Source of the DNA: Burkholderia stabilis
GTDB taxonomy: Bacteria > Pseudomonadota > Gammaproteobacteria > Burkholderiales > Burkholderiaceae
Direction: 5' to 3'
Assembly: GCF_001742165.1 (NCBI RefSeq)
Contig: NZ_CP016442.1
Span: 2,480,001-2,544,000 of the forward strand
Length of the DNA stretch: 64,000 bases
In this document: one piece after another, positions 1 to 9,174 of the stretch
How the letters are laid out: the number at the start of each line of letters is the position of its first letter
Numbering within the stretch: the stretch's first letter is position 1
Program-made: the position numbers and the translations under genes
Notes under the pieces: generated by a model
What the model saw: only the letters and a program-made list of their open reading frames with translations
Database searches by the model: none
Told to the model about the DNA's origin: nothing

Positions 1-56
1 TTCGGTGGCATGAGCTGACGATCCGGCGCCGGTAGGCGGTCGCGATCGACAGTCAT

Positions 57-97
57 AAAAAAACGGCGGAACACCGAGGTGTCCCGCCGTTTTTCTT
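57..97. terminator. Bidirectional intrinsic terminator downstream of hemB
   Basis: An inverted repeat (ACGGCGG...CCGCCGT, with further pairing CACC/GGTG towards the loop) is flanked by an A-run on the left and a T-run on the right. It can therefore act on either strand. It lies just past the hemB stop on the minus strand. Confidence 0.8.
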
Positions 98-116
98 TCC
101 GCCTGCCGGCGCGTGA

Positions 117-1148
<1,032 letters not shown>

Positions 1149-1185
1149 TTACGGAACCCTTAGGTCATTTTCGGGAGCGTTGGTA

Positions 1186-1191
1186 TATGAT
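1186..1191 (+). promoter_or_regulatory. Possible -10 element for the 1195-1303 transcript
   Basis: TATGAT on the plus strand matches a sigma-70 -10 box at five of six positions. No good -35 is visible at normal spacing (GGTCAT at 1163-1168 is weak). It is listed because a strong plus-strand terminator follows about 90 bases later with no plus-strand gene between them. Confidence 0.3.
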
Positions 1192-1194
1192 AGC

Positions 1195-1303
1195 GATCGA
1201 GCGGCACGCGTCGCGTGTTGCTCCCCGCTTCTCCTCCCTGAGCGGGTGCCTGTCGTTTTTCGATTAGGCTGTTTGACCCGCCGTTAAACGGCGGGTTTTT
1301 TTA
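1195..1303 (+). ncRNA. Candidate small RNA with anti-Shine-Dalgarno loop
   Basis: The space between hemB and engB, both on the minus strand, contains a plus-strand intrinsic terminator with no plus-strand gene in front of it. Upstream of that is a hairpin with a 6-bp stem (CCCGCT 1224-1229 / AGCGGG 1241-1246). Its 11-base loop is TCTCCTCCCTG, complementary to a Shine-Dalgarno sequence. An unpaired CUCCUCC loop followed by a terminator is the layout of known trans-acting anti-SD small RNAs in proteobacteria. The 5' end is inferred from the weak -10 at 1186. No ORF with a plausible start is seen in it. This is a candidate only. Confidence 0.45.
1277..1302 (+). terminator. Intrinsic terminator, plus strand
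   Basis: An 8-bp perfect stem (CCCGCCGT 1277-1284 / ACGGCGGG 1288-1295) with a 3-base loop is followed by seven T. On the minus strand no T-run follows the stem, so it terminates plus-strand transcription and not engB. Confidence 0.8.
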
Positions 1304-1368
1304 TGAGCCGGCCGAATCCGCAGGCGCCGTCAGGAGCGCGCCGCCGATCCCGGCCGCGCGTTGCCCGA

Positions 1369-2028
1369 TCATTGTGCTACAGGCTCGCTTTTTTCGTCGG
1401 CGACGGACGGTCGCAACCAGCTCTCGATCAGCTCATGCGCCTCGTCGAGCCCCGTGCGCTTCAGCGCGGAGAACAGCTGGACCGTCAGCTTGCCCTGGAC
1501 GCCCTGATCGCGGTACGCATCCAGCCCCTTTTGCGTGGTCCGCAGCGCGTTGATGCTTTCCTGCCGCGTCAATTTGTCGCACTTCGTCAGCAGCGTGTGG
1601 ATCGGCTTGCCGGTCGGCGCGAACCATTCGATCATGCGGCGATCGAGGTCGGTCAGCGGACGGCGCGAATCCATCATCAGGATCAGGCCGCAAAGCTGCG
1701 AGCGGGTCGCGAGGTACGACGACAGCAGCATTTCCCAGTGCGCCTTCGCGGCGCCGGGCACTTCCGCGTAGCCGTAGCCGGGCAGGTCGACGAGGTTCGC
1801 GACGGGCTCGGCGGCCGGGCCGACGGAGAAGTAGTTGATATGCTGCGTGCGGCCGGGCGTCTTCGATGCGAAGGCCAGCCGCTTCTGGTTGCACAGCACG
1901 TTGATCGCCGTCGACTTGCCGGCATTCGAGCGACCCGCGAACGCGATTTCCGGCTGAACCGTCGGCGGCAGGTCGCGCAGATGGTTGACGGTCGTGTAGA
2001 AGCGGGCTTGATGGAGCAGAAAGGCCAT
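1369..2028 (-). CDS. engB: Ribosome biogenesis GTPase EngB/YsxC
   Basis: A small TRAFAC-class GTPase needed for large ribosomal subunit assembly. The 219-residue product is normal in length. G motifs are visible: G1 GRSNAGKST (32-40), G3 DLPG (81-84) and G4 TKCD (148-151). The gene is divergent from cytochrome c4, with 213 bases between the two starts. Its C-terminal tail (KSEPVAQ) is short and polar. Confidence 0.95.
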   Translation of the reverse strand: MAFLLHQARFYTTVNHLRDLPPTVQPEIAFAGRSNAGKSTAINVLCNQKRLAFASKTPGRTQHINYFSVGPAAEPVANLVDLPGYGYAEVPGAAKAHWEMLLSSYLATRSQLCGLILMMDSRRPLTDLDRRMIEWFAPTGKPIHTLLTKCDKLTRQESINALRTTQKGLDAYRDQGVQGKLTVQLFSALKRTGLDEAHELIESWLRPSVADEKSEPVAQ

Positions 2029-2241
2029 GGGAACCGGAAGGACGGGCGGCGCGAGCCGCTTGGTGGAGGCGGGGTAGCCCCGATAGGCGCGGGAGCTTTC
2101 AACACGATATTGTACAATACGGCGGTTTACCGAAGGCCACCGGGCGCCTGCCTCGCACTTTTATGTGGCTTCTGCGGTAGACTGAACGCCGTCGTTTTTT
2201 GCAGAACCTCAAATTCCCACAAGACGAAACAGGGTGTGCGA

Positions 2242-2895
2242 ATGAATCGACTGTGCAAGTCTCTGATGGTGCTTCAGGTTGCAGCAGGGTTCGTAGGTTT
2301 CGTAGCAGAGGCAAACGCGGCGGATGCGGCAAAGCCGGATCTCGACCGCGGCAAGGCGATTGCCGGGCAGGTCTGTGCGTCGTGTCACGGCGCCGACGGC
2401 AATAGCGCGTCGGGCAGTTTCCCGAAGCTTGCCGGCCAGCATCCCGAGTATCTGGTCAAGCAGTTGAACGACTTCAAGACGCAGCCGGGCGCGAAGGGGC
2501 CGGTGCGTACCAACGCGGTGATGGTCGGATTCGCGAGCGCGTTGAGCGCGGACGACATGCGAAACGTCGCCGCGTACTACGGGTCGCAGACGATAAAGCT
2601 CGGTACCGCACGCGATGCGGCAACCGTGCCGATCGGCCAGAAGATCTATCGCGGCGGCATCGCGGAGAAGGGCGTGCCCGCCTGCGCGAGCTGCCACGGG
2701 CCGACAGGGCAGGGCCTTCCGGTCCAGTACCCGCGTCTGTCGGGGCAGTGGGCGGATTACACCGTCGCCCAGTTGACCGCGTTCCAGCAAGGGGCTGGCG
2801 CGCGCAACAACAACGAGGCGATGCATCAGATCGCCACGCGCCTGTCGGACAACGAGATCAAGGCCGTCGCGGATTACATCGCGGGCCTGCGTTGA
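2242..2895 (+). CDS. Cytochrome c4-type diheme protein
   Basis: A periplasmic electron carrier. The chosen start gives a 217-residue protein with an N-terminal signal peptide (positively charged end, hydrophobic core, ANA cleavage region near residue 26). Two cytochrome c class I domains follow, with heme motifs CASCH at 45-49 and 148-152. The tandem-domain layout fits cytochrome c4. The open frame extends far upstream, but no signal peptide would be possible from those starts. It precedes the ResB/CcsA genes that attach heme to such proteins, which is a functional match. Family members pass electrons to terminal oxidases; that role is inferred. Confidence 0.93.
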   Translation: MNRLCKSLMVLQVAAGFVGFVAEANAADAAKPDLDRGKAIAGQVCASCHGADGNSASGSFPKLAGQHPEYLVKQLNDFKTQPGAKGPVRTNAVMVGFASALSADDMRNVAAYYGSQTIKLGTARDAATVPIGQKIYRGGIAEKGVPACASCHGPTGQGLPVQYPRLSGQWADYTVAQLTAFQQGAGARNNNEAMHQIATRLSDNEIKAVADYIAGLR

Positions 2896-2952
2896 GCGGC
2901 CAGTCGCGAATGGAATGACCGGGCGCCCGAAGGGCGGTCGGAGTCAGAACAA

Positions 2953-2998
2953 GAAAAGGGTGGGGCGCCGCATCGTTGCGGTCGCCTCGCCCTTTTTT
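2953..2998 (+). terminator. Intrinsic terminator after cytochrome c4
   Basis: A GC-rich imperfect stem (AAAAGGGTGGGGCG paired with CGCCTCGCCCTTTT, including G-U pairs) ends in a T-run, 58 bases after the stop codon. Confidence 0.65.
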
Positions 2999-3033
2999 GT
3001 GTCGGCACTCGCCGGGCCGTCCCAAGCGTGCTG

Positions 3034-3083
3034 ACCGCCCCCTTGGGGGCAGCGAACATAGTGAGCGTGGGGGTTGTTTCCCC
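3034..3083 (+). repeat. Intergenic repeat-like element (CCCCCTTGGGGG type)
   Basis: The stretch contains the palindrome CCCCCTTGGGGG, then GCAGCGAACATAGTGAGCG, then GTGGGGG. I recognise this arrangement as a short intergenic motif seen repeatedly in Burkholderia-Ralstonia-Bordetella genomes. Only one copy is in this window, so the repeat nature rests on memory of the group. It ends just before the resB start and may shape the 5' leader of that mRNA. Confidence 0.45.
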
Positions 3084-3098
3084 TTAGTCGGAGTTTGA

Positions 3099-5315
3099 AT
3101 GAGCGTTACCACGTCGGGGTTGCAGTCGAAGTCAGGTCAGGGTGCGTCGAAGCGCGCGGTCGAGCTGTTGAGCTCGATGCGTTTCGCGATCGCACTGCTG
3201 GTGGTGCTGTCGATCGCGAGCATCATCGGCACGGTCCTGACCCAGGACGATCCGTATCCGAACTACGTGAACCAGTTCGGGCCGTTCTGGGCGGACATCT
3301 TCCGCTCGCTCGGCCTGTACAACGTGTACAGCGCGTGGTGGTTCATGCTGATCCTGATCTTCCTCGTCACGTCGATCTCGCTGTGCGTGATCCGCAACGC
3401 GCCGAAGATGCTCGCCGATGCGAAGAGCTGGAAGGACAAGGTTCGCGAAGGCAGCCTGCGCGCGTTCCATCACAAGGCCGAATACACGGCTTCCGGCACG
3501 CGCGCGACCGTTGCCGCCACGCTTTCCACGTTCGTCACCAAGGCCGGCTACAAGCACGTCGTGCGCGAAACCGACGGCGCGACGCTGATCTCCGCGAAGC
3601 GCGGCGCGATGACCAAGTGGGGCTACATCTCCGCCCACCTCGCGATCGTCGTGATCTGTATCGGCGGCCTGCTGGACAGCAACCTGCCGATCAAATTCCA
3701 GATGTGGATGTTCGGCAAGAGCCCGGTCAACACGAGCGCGACGATCAGCGAGATCTCGCCCGATCATCGGCTGTCCGCGTCGAACCCGACGTTCCGCGGC
3801 TACGCGTGGGTGCCCGAAGGCCAGTTCGTGTCGACCGCGATCCTGAACCAGCCGAGCGGTTCGCTGATCCAGGACCTGCCGTTCTCGATCCAGCTCAACA
3901 AGTTCATCGTCGACTACTACACGACGGGCATGCCGAAGCTGTTCGCGAGCGACATCGTCGTGATCGATCGCGAGACCGGCCAGAAGATTCCGGCGCGCGT
4001 CGAGGTCAACAAGCCGTTCACGTACAAGGGCGTGTCGATCTACCAGTCGAGCTTCCAGGACGGCGGCTCGCAGATGCAGATGACCGCCTACCCGATGACG
4101 GGCGGCAATGCGAAGACTTTCCCCGTGCAGGGCACGATCGGCAGTTCGGCGCCGCTGCAGGCGCCGGGCGCCGACGGCGACACGATCGAGTTCTCCGATT
4201 TCCGCGCGATCAACGTCGAGAACATGGCCGACGCGAACGGCAAGCCGGACGTGCGCGGCGTCGCGACGACGAGTTCGCTGAGGGAGGCGTTCGACGAACG
4301 GCTCGGCTCCGGCGCGAAGACGTCGAAGCCGACGCAGCTCCACAACATCGGCCCGTCCGTGCAGTACAAGATCCGCGGCAAGGACGGCCAGGCGCGTGAA
4401 TTCAACAACTACATGCTGCCCGTCGACATGGCCGGCGAGCGCGTGTTCCTCGCCGGCGTGCGTGCGAGCCCGAACGACCCGTTCCGCTACATGCGGATTC
4501 CGGCCGACAGCCAGGATTCGATCGGCGAATGGATGCGCCTGCGTGCCGCGCTCGAGGATCCGGCCGTGCGCGCCGAAGCCGCCGCGCGATTCGCGCAGCG
4601 TTCGCTGCCGGGCACCGACGCATCGCTGCGCGGCCGCCTGCAGGACAGCGCATCGAAGGTGCTGACCCTTTTTGCGGCAAGCGACGACAGCGTCGGCCGC
4701 GGCGCCGACGGCCAGCCGATCGGCGGCTTCCAGGCCGTGGCGACGTTCATCGACCGCTCGGTGCCGAAGGCCGAGCAGGAGAAGGCCGCGAGCCTGCTGC
4801 TGCGGATGCTCGAGGGCTCGATGTGGGAGGTCTGGCAGATCGCGCGCGAACGCGCCGGCGAGCCGGCGGCCCAGCAGGGCACCGACACGATCCGCTTCGT
4901 GCAGAACGCGATCAATGCGCTATCCGACAGCTTTTTGTATGGATCTCCCGTCTATCTGCAGCTTGACTCATTCAAGCAGGTGCAAGCTTCGGTATTTCAG
5001 TTGACGCGCGCACCCGGCAAGAATCTGGTGTATCTTGGCAGCCTGCTGCTGGTCGCCGGCATCTTCTCGATGTTCTACGTGCGCGAGCGGCGCCTCTGGT
5101 TCTGGCTCAAGGACGCAGGTTCCGGCGTCGATGTGGTGATGGCGATGTCCACGGCCCGCAAGACCTTCGATTTCGAGAAAGAATTCGTGCAGACGCGCGA
5201 CGCGGCCGGCGCCGCCTTGCGCGCCGCACCTCGCGACGCCGCGCCTGCCGGTGCGGCATCGACGGCCCGCCCGCCTGCCGGCGGCGGTTCCGATTCCGAG
5301 AATTCCACCCGGTAA
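3099..5315 (+). CDS. resB: ResB/Ccs1-like System II cytochrome c biogenesis protein
   Basis: With CcsA, this membrane protein forms the System II heme delivery and ligation complex that attaches heme to apocytochromes c in the periplasm. The 738-residue product has an early transmembrane segment (MRFAIALLVVLSIASIIGTV), a second near residue 85 (WWFMLILIFLVTSISLCVI), a third near 190, a large periplasmic domain, and a last helix near 650 (LVYLGSLLLVAGIFSMFYV). Family members have this four-helix layout. The C-terminal 60 residues are Ala/Pro/Arg-rich and low in complexity. The stop is five bases before the ccsA start, so the pair is one operon. Confidence 0.94.
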   Translation: MSVTTSGLQSKSGQGASKRAVELLSSMRFAIALLVVLSIASIIGTVLTQDDPYPNYVNQFGPFWADIFRSLGLYNVYSAWWFMLILIFLVTSISLCVIRNAPKMLADAKSWKDKVREGSLRAFHHKAEYTASGTRATVAATLSTFVTKAGYKHVVRETDGATLISAKRGAMTKWGYISAHLAIVVICIGGLLDSNLPIKFQMWMFGKSPVNTSATISEISPDHRLSASNPTFRGYAWVPEGQFVSTAILNQPSGSLIQDLPFSIQLNKFIVDYYTTGMPKLFASDIVVIDRETGQKIPARVEVNKPFTYKGVSIYQSSFQDGGSQMQMTAYPMTGGNAKTFPVQGTIGSSAPLQAPGADGDTIEFSDFRAINVENMADANGKPDVRGVATTSSLREAFDERLGSGAKTSKPTQLHNIGPSVQYKIRGKDGQAREFNNYMLPVDMAGERVFLAGVRASPNDPFRYMRIPADSQDSIGEWMRLRAALEDPAVRAEAAARFAQRSLPGTDASLRGRLQDSASKVLTLFAASDDSVGRGADGQPIGGFQAVATFIDRSVPKAEQEKAASLLLRMLEGSMWEVWQIARERAGEPAAQQGTDTIRFVQNAINALSDSFLYGSPVYLQLDSFKQVQASVFQLTRAPGKNLVYLGSLLLVAGIFSMFYVRERRLWFWLKDAGSGVDVVMAMSTARKTFDFEKEFVQTRDAAGAALRAAPRDAAPAGAASTARPPAGGGSDSENSTR

Positions 5316-5319
5316 CATC

Positions 5320-6510
5320 ATGGATCTCACGCAAGTTTCCTCTTCCCATCGGGCGTCGGCCCAGGCTCCGGTTTCGGCGCCGCTGTTCGACGATCGTCCG
5401 TTCCTCGCGCGCCTGTCGCTGGTCGACTGGCTGTTCGCACTGGCGCTCGTGGTGGGCGCGGGCTATGCGCTCGTGCACTACAACGCGCACATGGATTACT
5501 ACGACAAGGCGGTGATGATCGGCGCTGTGCCGGCGCTCATCACGCTCGGCTGGCGCTGGAAGCCGGCCCGGCTGATGATGGCGTCGATCGCCGTGTTCTC
5601 GCTGCTGTCGATCCAGATCTATCAGGGCGATCTCGCGCGCGCCGATTCGGCGTTCTTCCTCAAGTACTTCCTGTCGAGCCAGTCGGCGATCCTGTGGATG
5701 AGCGCGCTGTTCGTGCTCGCGACGATCTTCTACTGGATCGGCCTGCTCGCGCGCTCGGAAACTGGTGCCGCGATCGGCCAGAAGCTCACCTGGGTCGCCG
5801 TGCTGATGGGCTTCACGGGGCTGATGGTGCGCTGGTACGAGTCCTATCTGATCGGCGCCGACGTCGGGCATATCCCCGTATCGAACCTCTACGAAGTGTT
5901 CGTGCTGTTCAGCCTGATCACTGCGCTGCTTTATCTGTATTACGAAGGCCACTACGGCACACGCTCGCTCGGCGCGTTCGTGCTGCTGGTCATCAGCGCG
6001 GCGGTCGGTTTCCTGATGTGGTACTCGGTCGCACGCGATGCGCAGCAGATCCAGCCGCTCGTGCCGGCGCTGCAGAGCTGGTGGATGAAGATCCACGTGC
6101 CGGCGAACTTCATCGGCTACGGCAGCTTTGCGCTGTCGGCGATGGTGTCGGTCGCGTACCTGATGAAGGAACGCGGCGTGCTCGCCGATCGCCTGCCGAC
6201 GCTCGAAGTGCTCGACGACGTGATGTACAAGTCGATCGCCGTCGGGTTCGCCTTCTTCACGATCGCGACGATCCTCGGCGCGTTGTGGGCGGCCGAAGCA
6301 TGGGGCGGCTACTGGAGCTGGGACCCGAAGGAAACCTGGGCGCTGATCGTGTGGCTCAACTACGCGGCGTGGCTGCACATGCGGTTGATGAAGGGCCTGC
6401 GCGGCGCGGTTGCCGCCTGGTGGGCGCTCACCGGCCTGCTCGTGACGACCTTCGCGTTCCTCGGCGTCAACATGTTCCTGTCCGGACTGCACAGCTACGG
6501 CAAGCTGTAA
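5320..6510 (+). CDS. ccsB: CcsA/CcsB-like cytochrome c assembly protein
   Basis: The partner of ResB: a polytopic membrane protein that binds and exports heme for cytochrome c maturation. From this ATG the product is 396 residues with about eight hydrophobic helices. The diagnostic tryptophan-rich motif WGGYWSWDPKETWAL lies near residues 328-342, and conserved histidines lie around it. An in-frame start further upstream would overlap resB and has no support. Gene naming for this protein (ccsA, ccsB, resC) varies between groups. A terminator follows at 6538-6570. Confidence 0.94.
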   Translation: MDLTQVSSSHRASAQAPVSAPLFDDRPFLARLSLVDWLFALALVVGAGYALVHYNAHMDYYDKAVMIGAVPALITLGWRWKPARLMMASIAVFSLLSIQIYQGDLARADSAFFLKYFLSSQSAILWMSALFVLATIFYWIGLLARSETGAAIGQKLTWVAVLMGFTGLMVRWYESYLIGADVGHIPVSNLYEVFVLFSLITALLYLYYEGHYGTRSLGAFVLLVISAAVGFLMWYSVARDAQQIQPLVPALQSWWMKIHVPANFIGYGSFALSAMVSVAYLMKERGVLADRLPTLEVLDDVMYKSIAVGFAFFTIATILGALWAAEAWGGYWSWDPKETWALIVWLNYAAWLHMRLMKGLRGAVAAWWALTGLLVTTFAFLGVNMFLSGLHSYGKL

Positions 6511-6537
6511 GATTTCCGCCGCTCGTCCGACTACAAG

Positions 6538-6570
6538 ACCGCCGGTGCACTGCGTGCCCGGCGGTTTTTG
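6538..6570 (+). terminator. Intrinsic terminator after ccsB
   Basis: An 8-bp stem ACCGCCGG / CCGGCGGT with a 12-base loop is followed by TTTTTG. Confidence 0.7.
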
Positions 6571-6669
6571 TTTGTAACGGGCGGGCGAGCCGGGCGTCGA
6601 ACGGCGCAAGACGGGTCGGGTCGAACGCTCATGAAGCGTGCGCGCGGCGCATGCAGGAGGAGCAGCACG

Positions 6670-7665
6670 ATGTGGATCAAACACCCTTTGCGGAACGTAC
6701 TGACCGGCGGCGATATCGCACACAGCGAGATCACGCCGCGCGCGGTGTTCGAGAACCGGCGGCGCGTATTGCAGGCGGCCGGCCTCGCGGCGGCGGGCGG
6801 GCTGCTCGGCGGCAGCGGCGCGGCATTTGCCGCGTATGCGTCGCCTGATGCGCGAGCGGCGAAGCTCGCGGCGAAAACGAACCCGAAGTTCGTCGCGGCC
6901 GACAAGGTGACGCCGTTCAAGGACATCACGTCCTACAACAACTTCTACGAATTCGGTACCGACAAGAGCGACCCGGCGCAGAACGCCGGTACGCTGCGGC
7001 CGCGCCCGTGGCGGGTGAGCGTCGAGGGCGAGGTGCTGCACCCGAAGGTGTTCGATCTCGACGAACTGCTGAAGCTCGCACCGCTCGAGGAGCGCGTGTA
7101 CCGGCTGCGCTGCGTCGAGGGATGGTCGATGGTGATCCCGTGGATCGGCGTGCCGCTGTCCGAGCTGATCAAGCGCGTGCAGCCGACCGGCAACGCGAAA
7201 TACGTGCAGTTCGTCACGCTGGCCGATCCGTCGCAGATGCCGGGCCTCTCCACGCCCGTGCTCGACTGGCCGTACTCGGAGGGGCTGCGGATGGACGAGG
7301 CGATGAATCCGCTGACGCTGCTGACGATGGGCGTCTACGGGCAGGTGCTGCCGAACCAGAACGGCGCGCCGGTGCGGATCGTCGTGCCGTGGAAATACGG
7401 CTTCAAGAGCGCGAAGTCGCTGGTGAAGATCCGCTTCGTCGACAAGCAGCCGAAGACGAGCTGGAACACGTACGCGTCGAACGAGTACGGCTTTTATTCG
7501 AACGTGAACCCGAACGTCGATCACCCGCGCTGGAGCCAGGCGACCGAGCGGCGCATCGGCGAGGACGGCTTCTTCACGCCGAAACGCAAGACGCTGATGT
7601 TCAACGGCTACGGCGATCTGGTCGCGTCGATGTATCAGGGCATGGACCTGAAAAAGAACTTCTGA
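6670..7665 (+). CDS. msrP: Protein-methionine-sulfoxide reductase, molybdopterin subunit MsrP (YedY)
   Basis: A periplasmic molybdenum-cofactor enzyme that reduces methionine sulfoxide in proteins, receiving electrons from MsrQ. The 331-residue product carries a Tat-type signal ([20 protein letters not shown], residues 29-48), ending in an AxA-like cleavage region. The molybdenum-ligating cysteine is C148 in [16 protein letters not shown] plausible ribosome site, GGAGGAG, precedes the start. The gene is 20 bases upstream of msrQ, the usual pairing. The signal implies export by Tat, and tatABC lies at the far end of this window. Confidence 0.96.
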   Translation: MWIKHPLRNVLTGGDIAHSEITPRAVFENRRRVLQAAGLAAAGGLLGGSGAAFAAYASPDARAAKLAAKTNPKFVAADKVTPFKDITSYNNFYEFGTDKSDPAQNAGTLRPRPWRVSVEGEVLHPKVFDLDELLKLAPLEERVYRLRCVEGWSMVIPWIGVPLSELIKRVQPTGNAKYVQFVTLADPSQMPGLSTPVLDWPYSEGLRMDEAMNPLTLLTMGVYGQVLPNQNGAPVRIVVPWKYGFKSAKSLVKIRFVDKQPKTSWNTYASNEYGFYSNVNPNVDHPRWSQATERRIGEDGFFTPKRKTLMFNGYGDLVASMYQGMDLKKNF

Positions 7666-7685
7666 GCGCGACGGTGAGAAACGAC

Positions 7686-8372
7686 ATGCCTCCTTCGACG
7701 CTGACGCCCGCGCGCGCAGCCGGCGCCGAACCCGCTGCACGCGCGGCGCGGGCCGGCGCGATCCGTCCCGCCGCGCCGCGCTGGCTCGCGCCGGCGAGGG
7801 TGCTGGTTTTCGCGGCCGGCCTCTATCCGCTCGCGCGTCTCGTGCTGTTCGGGTTGACCGACCGGCTCGGCGCGAATCCGATCGAATTCATCACGCGCTC
7901 GACGGGCCTCTGGACGCTCGTGATGCTCTGCATCACGCTTGCCGTCACGCCGCTTCGGCGCATGACGGGGTTTGCGACGCTGCTGCGCTTTCGCCGGATG
8001 ATCGGGCTGTTCGCGTTCTTTTACGCGACGCTGCACTTCACGACCTACCTGTGGTTCGACAAGTGGTTCGACGTCGTCGCGATCCTGAAGGACGTCGGCA
8101 AGCGCCCGTTCATCACGGTCGGCTTTGCCGCGTTCGTGCTGCTGATCCCGCTCGCCGCGACGTCGCCGCGCGCGATGGTGCGCCGGCTCGGCCGCCACTG
8201 GGCAGTGCTGCATCGCGCGATCTACGCGATCGCGCTGTTCGGCGTGCTGCATTTCTGGTGGATGCGCGCCGGCAAGCACGATCTCGCGCAGCCGAAGCTT
8301 TACGCGGCGATCGTCGCGGCGCTGCTCGGCTGGCGCCTGGCGGCATGGGGATGGCGGCGCGTGCGCGCGTGA
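7686..8372 (+). CDS. msrQ: MsrQ (YedZ) heme-binding membrane subunit
   Basis: An inner-membrane b-type cytochrome that passes quinone- or flavin-derived electrons to MsrP. The 228-residue product has about six hydrophobic segments and conserved histidines for heme (for example LHF near 118 and HRA near 177). The first 40 residues are Ala/Pro-rich and disordered in appearance, longer than in E. coli. It is the second gene of the msrPQ pair. Confidence 0.93.
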   Translation: MPPSTLTPARAAGAEPAARAARAGAIRPAAPRWLAPARVLVFAAGLYPLARLVLFGLTDRLGANPIEFITRSTGLWTLVMLCITLAVTPLRRMTGFATLLRFRRMIGLFAFFYATLHFTTYLWFDKWFDVVAILKDVGKRPFITVGFAAFVLLIPLAATSPRAMVRRLGRHWAVLHRAIYAIALFGVLHFWWMRAGKHDLAQPKLYAAIVAALLGWRLAAWGWRRVRA

Positions 8373-8383
8373 CGGCGCAGCCC

Positions 8384-8427
8384 GAAAAAACAAAAGGCGA
8401 TGACCGTGAAGCCATCGCCTTGTTTCG
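8384..8427. terminator. Bidirectional terminator between msrQ and lptM
   Basis: An inverted repeat (AACAAAAGGCGATG paired with CATCGCCTTGTT) separates the convergent msrQ and lptM genes. The arms carry A-runs and T-runs suited to both strands. Confidence 0.7.
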
Positions 8428-8454
8428 CCTGCCGCGCGAGCGGCGTTGTGTTCG

Positions 8455-8730
8455 TTACTTCGCGGCCGGGCTCGATGCCGGTGCGGGCACGGCCGATGCG
8501 CTGCTCGACAACTCGGGCGACAGCATCAGCGGCGAGCCCGAAGTGTCGGGTGTATCGTCGGACGATGCGTTTTCATCGGTCGGTTTCACGTCCGACGGTG
8601 GCGTATTCTGCTGCTGGAGTGGCTTGGGCATCGGAGGCACGGTGGGCAGATAGAGCGCGCCGCTTTGACCGCAGCCGGCAAGAATCGCCAAAGCCGCTAC
8701 AATCGCGCTCATCCGGAAAACGACTCGCAT
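8455..8730 (-). CDS. lptM: LptM/YifL-like small lipoprotein
   Basis: The 91-residue product has a lipoprotein signal with lipobox LAGC (VAALAILAGCGQSGALYLP) followed by the short motif CGQSGALYLP, typical of the YifL/LptM family. Beyond that it is low-complexity Pro/Ser/Ala. In E. coli LptM helps mature the LptD LPS translocon; the same role here is inferred from the motif. An in-frame Met at residue 7 is an alternative start. The gene is divergent from cyaY with only 36 bases between starts, an order also seen in E. coli. No gene follows it on the same strand. Confidence 0.75.
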   Translation of the reverse strand: MRVVFRMSAIVAALAILAGCGQSGALYLPTVPPMPKPLQQQNTPPSDVKPTDENASSDDTPDTSGSPLMLSPELSSSASAVPAPASSPAAK

Positions 8731-8742
8731 GATCGTCCCTGA

Positions 8743-9093
<351 letters not shown>

Positions 9094-9130
9094 CGGCCGG
9101 GGCGTTCGGCCCCGAGCATCGCACCAAAAG

Positions 9131-9157
9131 AAAAAGCGCCCCGAGGGGCGCTTTTTT
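9131..9157. terminator. Terminator between cyaY and mrcA
   Basis: A 10-bp stem AAAGCGCCCC / GGGGCGCTTT with a GAG loop, with an A-run before and a T-run after, lies between the convergent cyaY and mrcA. Confidence 0.8.
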
Positions 9158-9174
9158 CATCTCCGGGCTGCGTG

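Noticed and set aside
1195..1303. SRP RNA or 6S RNA at the hemB-engB spacer
   Set aside because: The conserved 4.5S tetraloop region and the 6S open-bubble layout are absent, and the segment is too short for 6S.
1303..2241. An N-terminal extension of the cytochrome c4 frame
   Set aside because: It runs antisense through engB, and the signal peptide at the chosen start would be buried.
5107..7740. An 877-codon minus-strand frame across ccsB and msrP
   Set aside because: Same cause: it covers two real plus-strand genes with recognisable motifs and has no family character itself.
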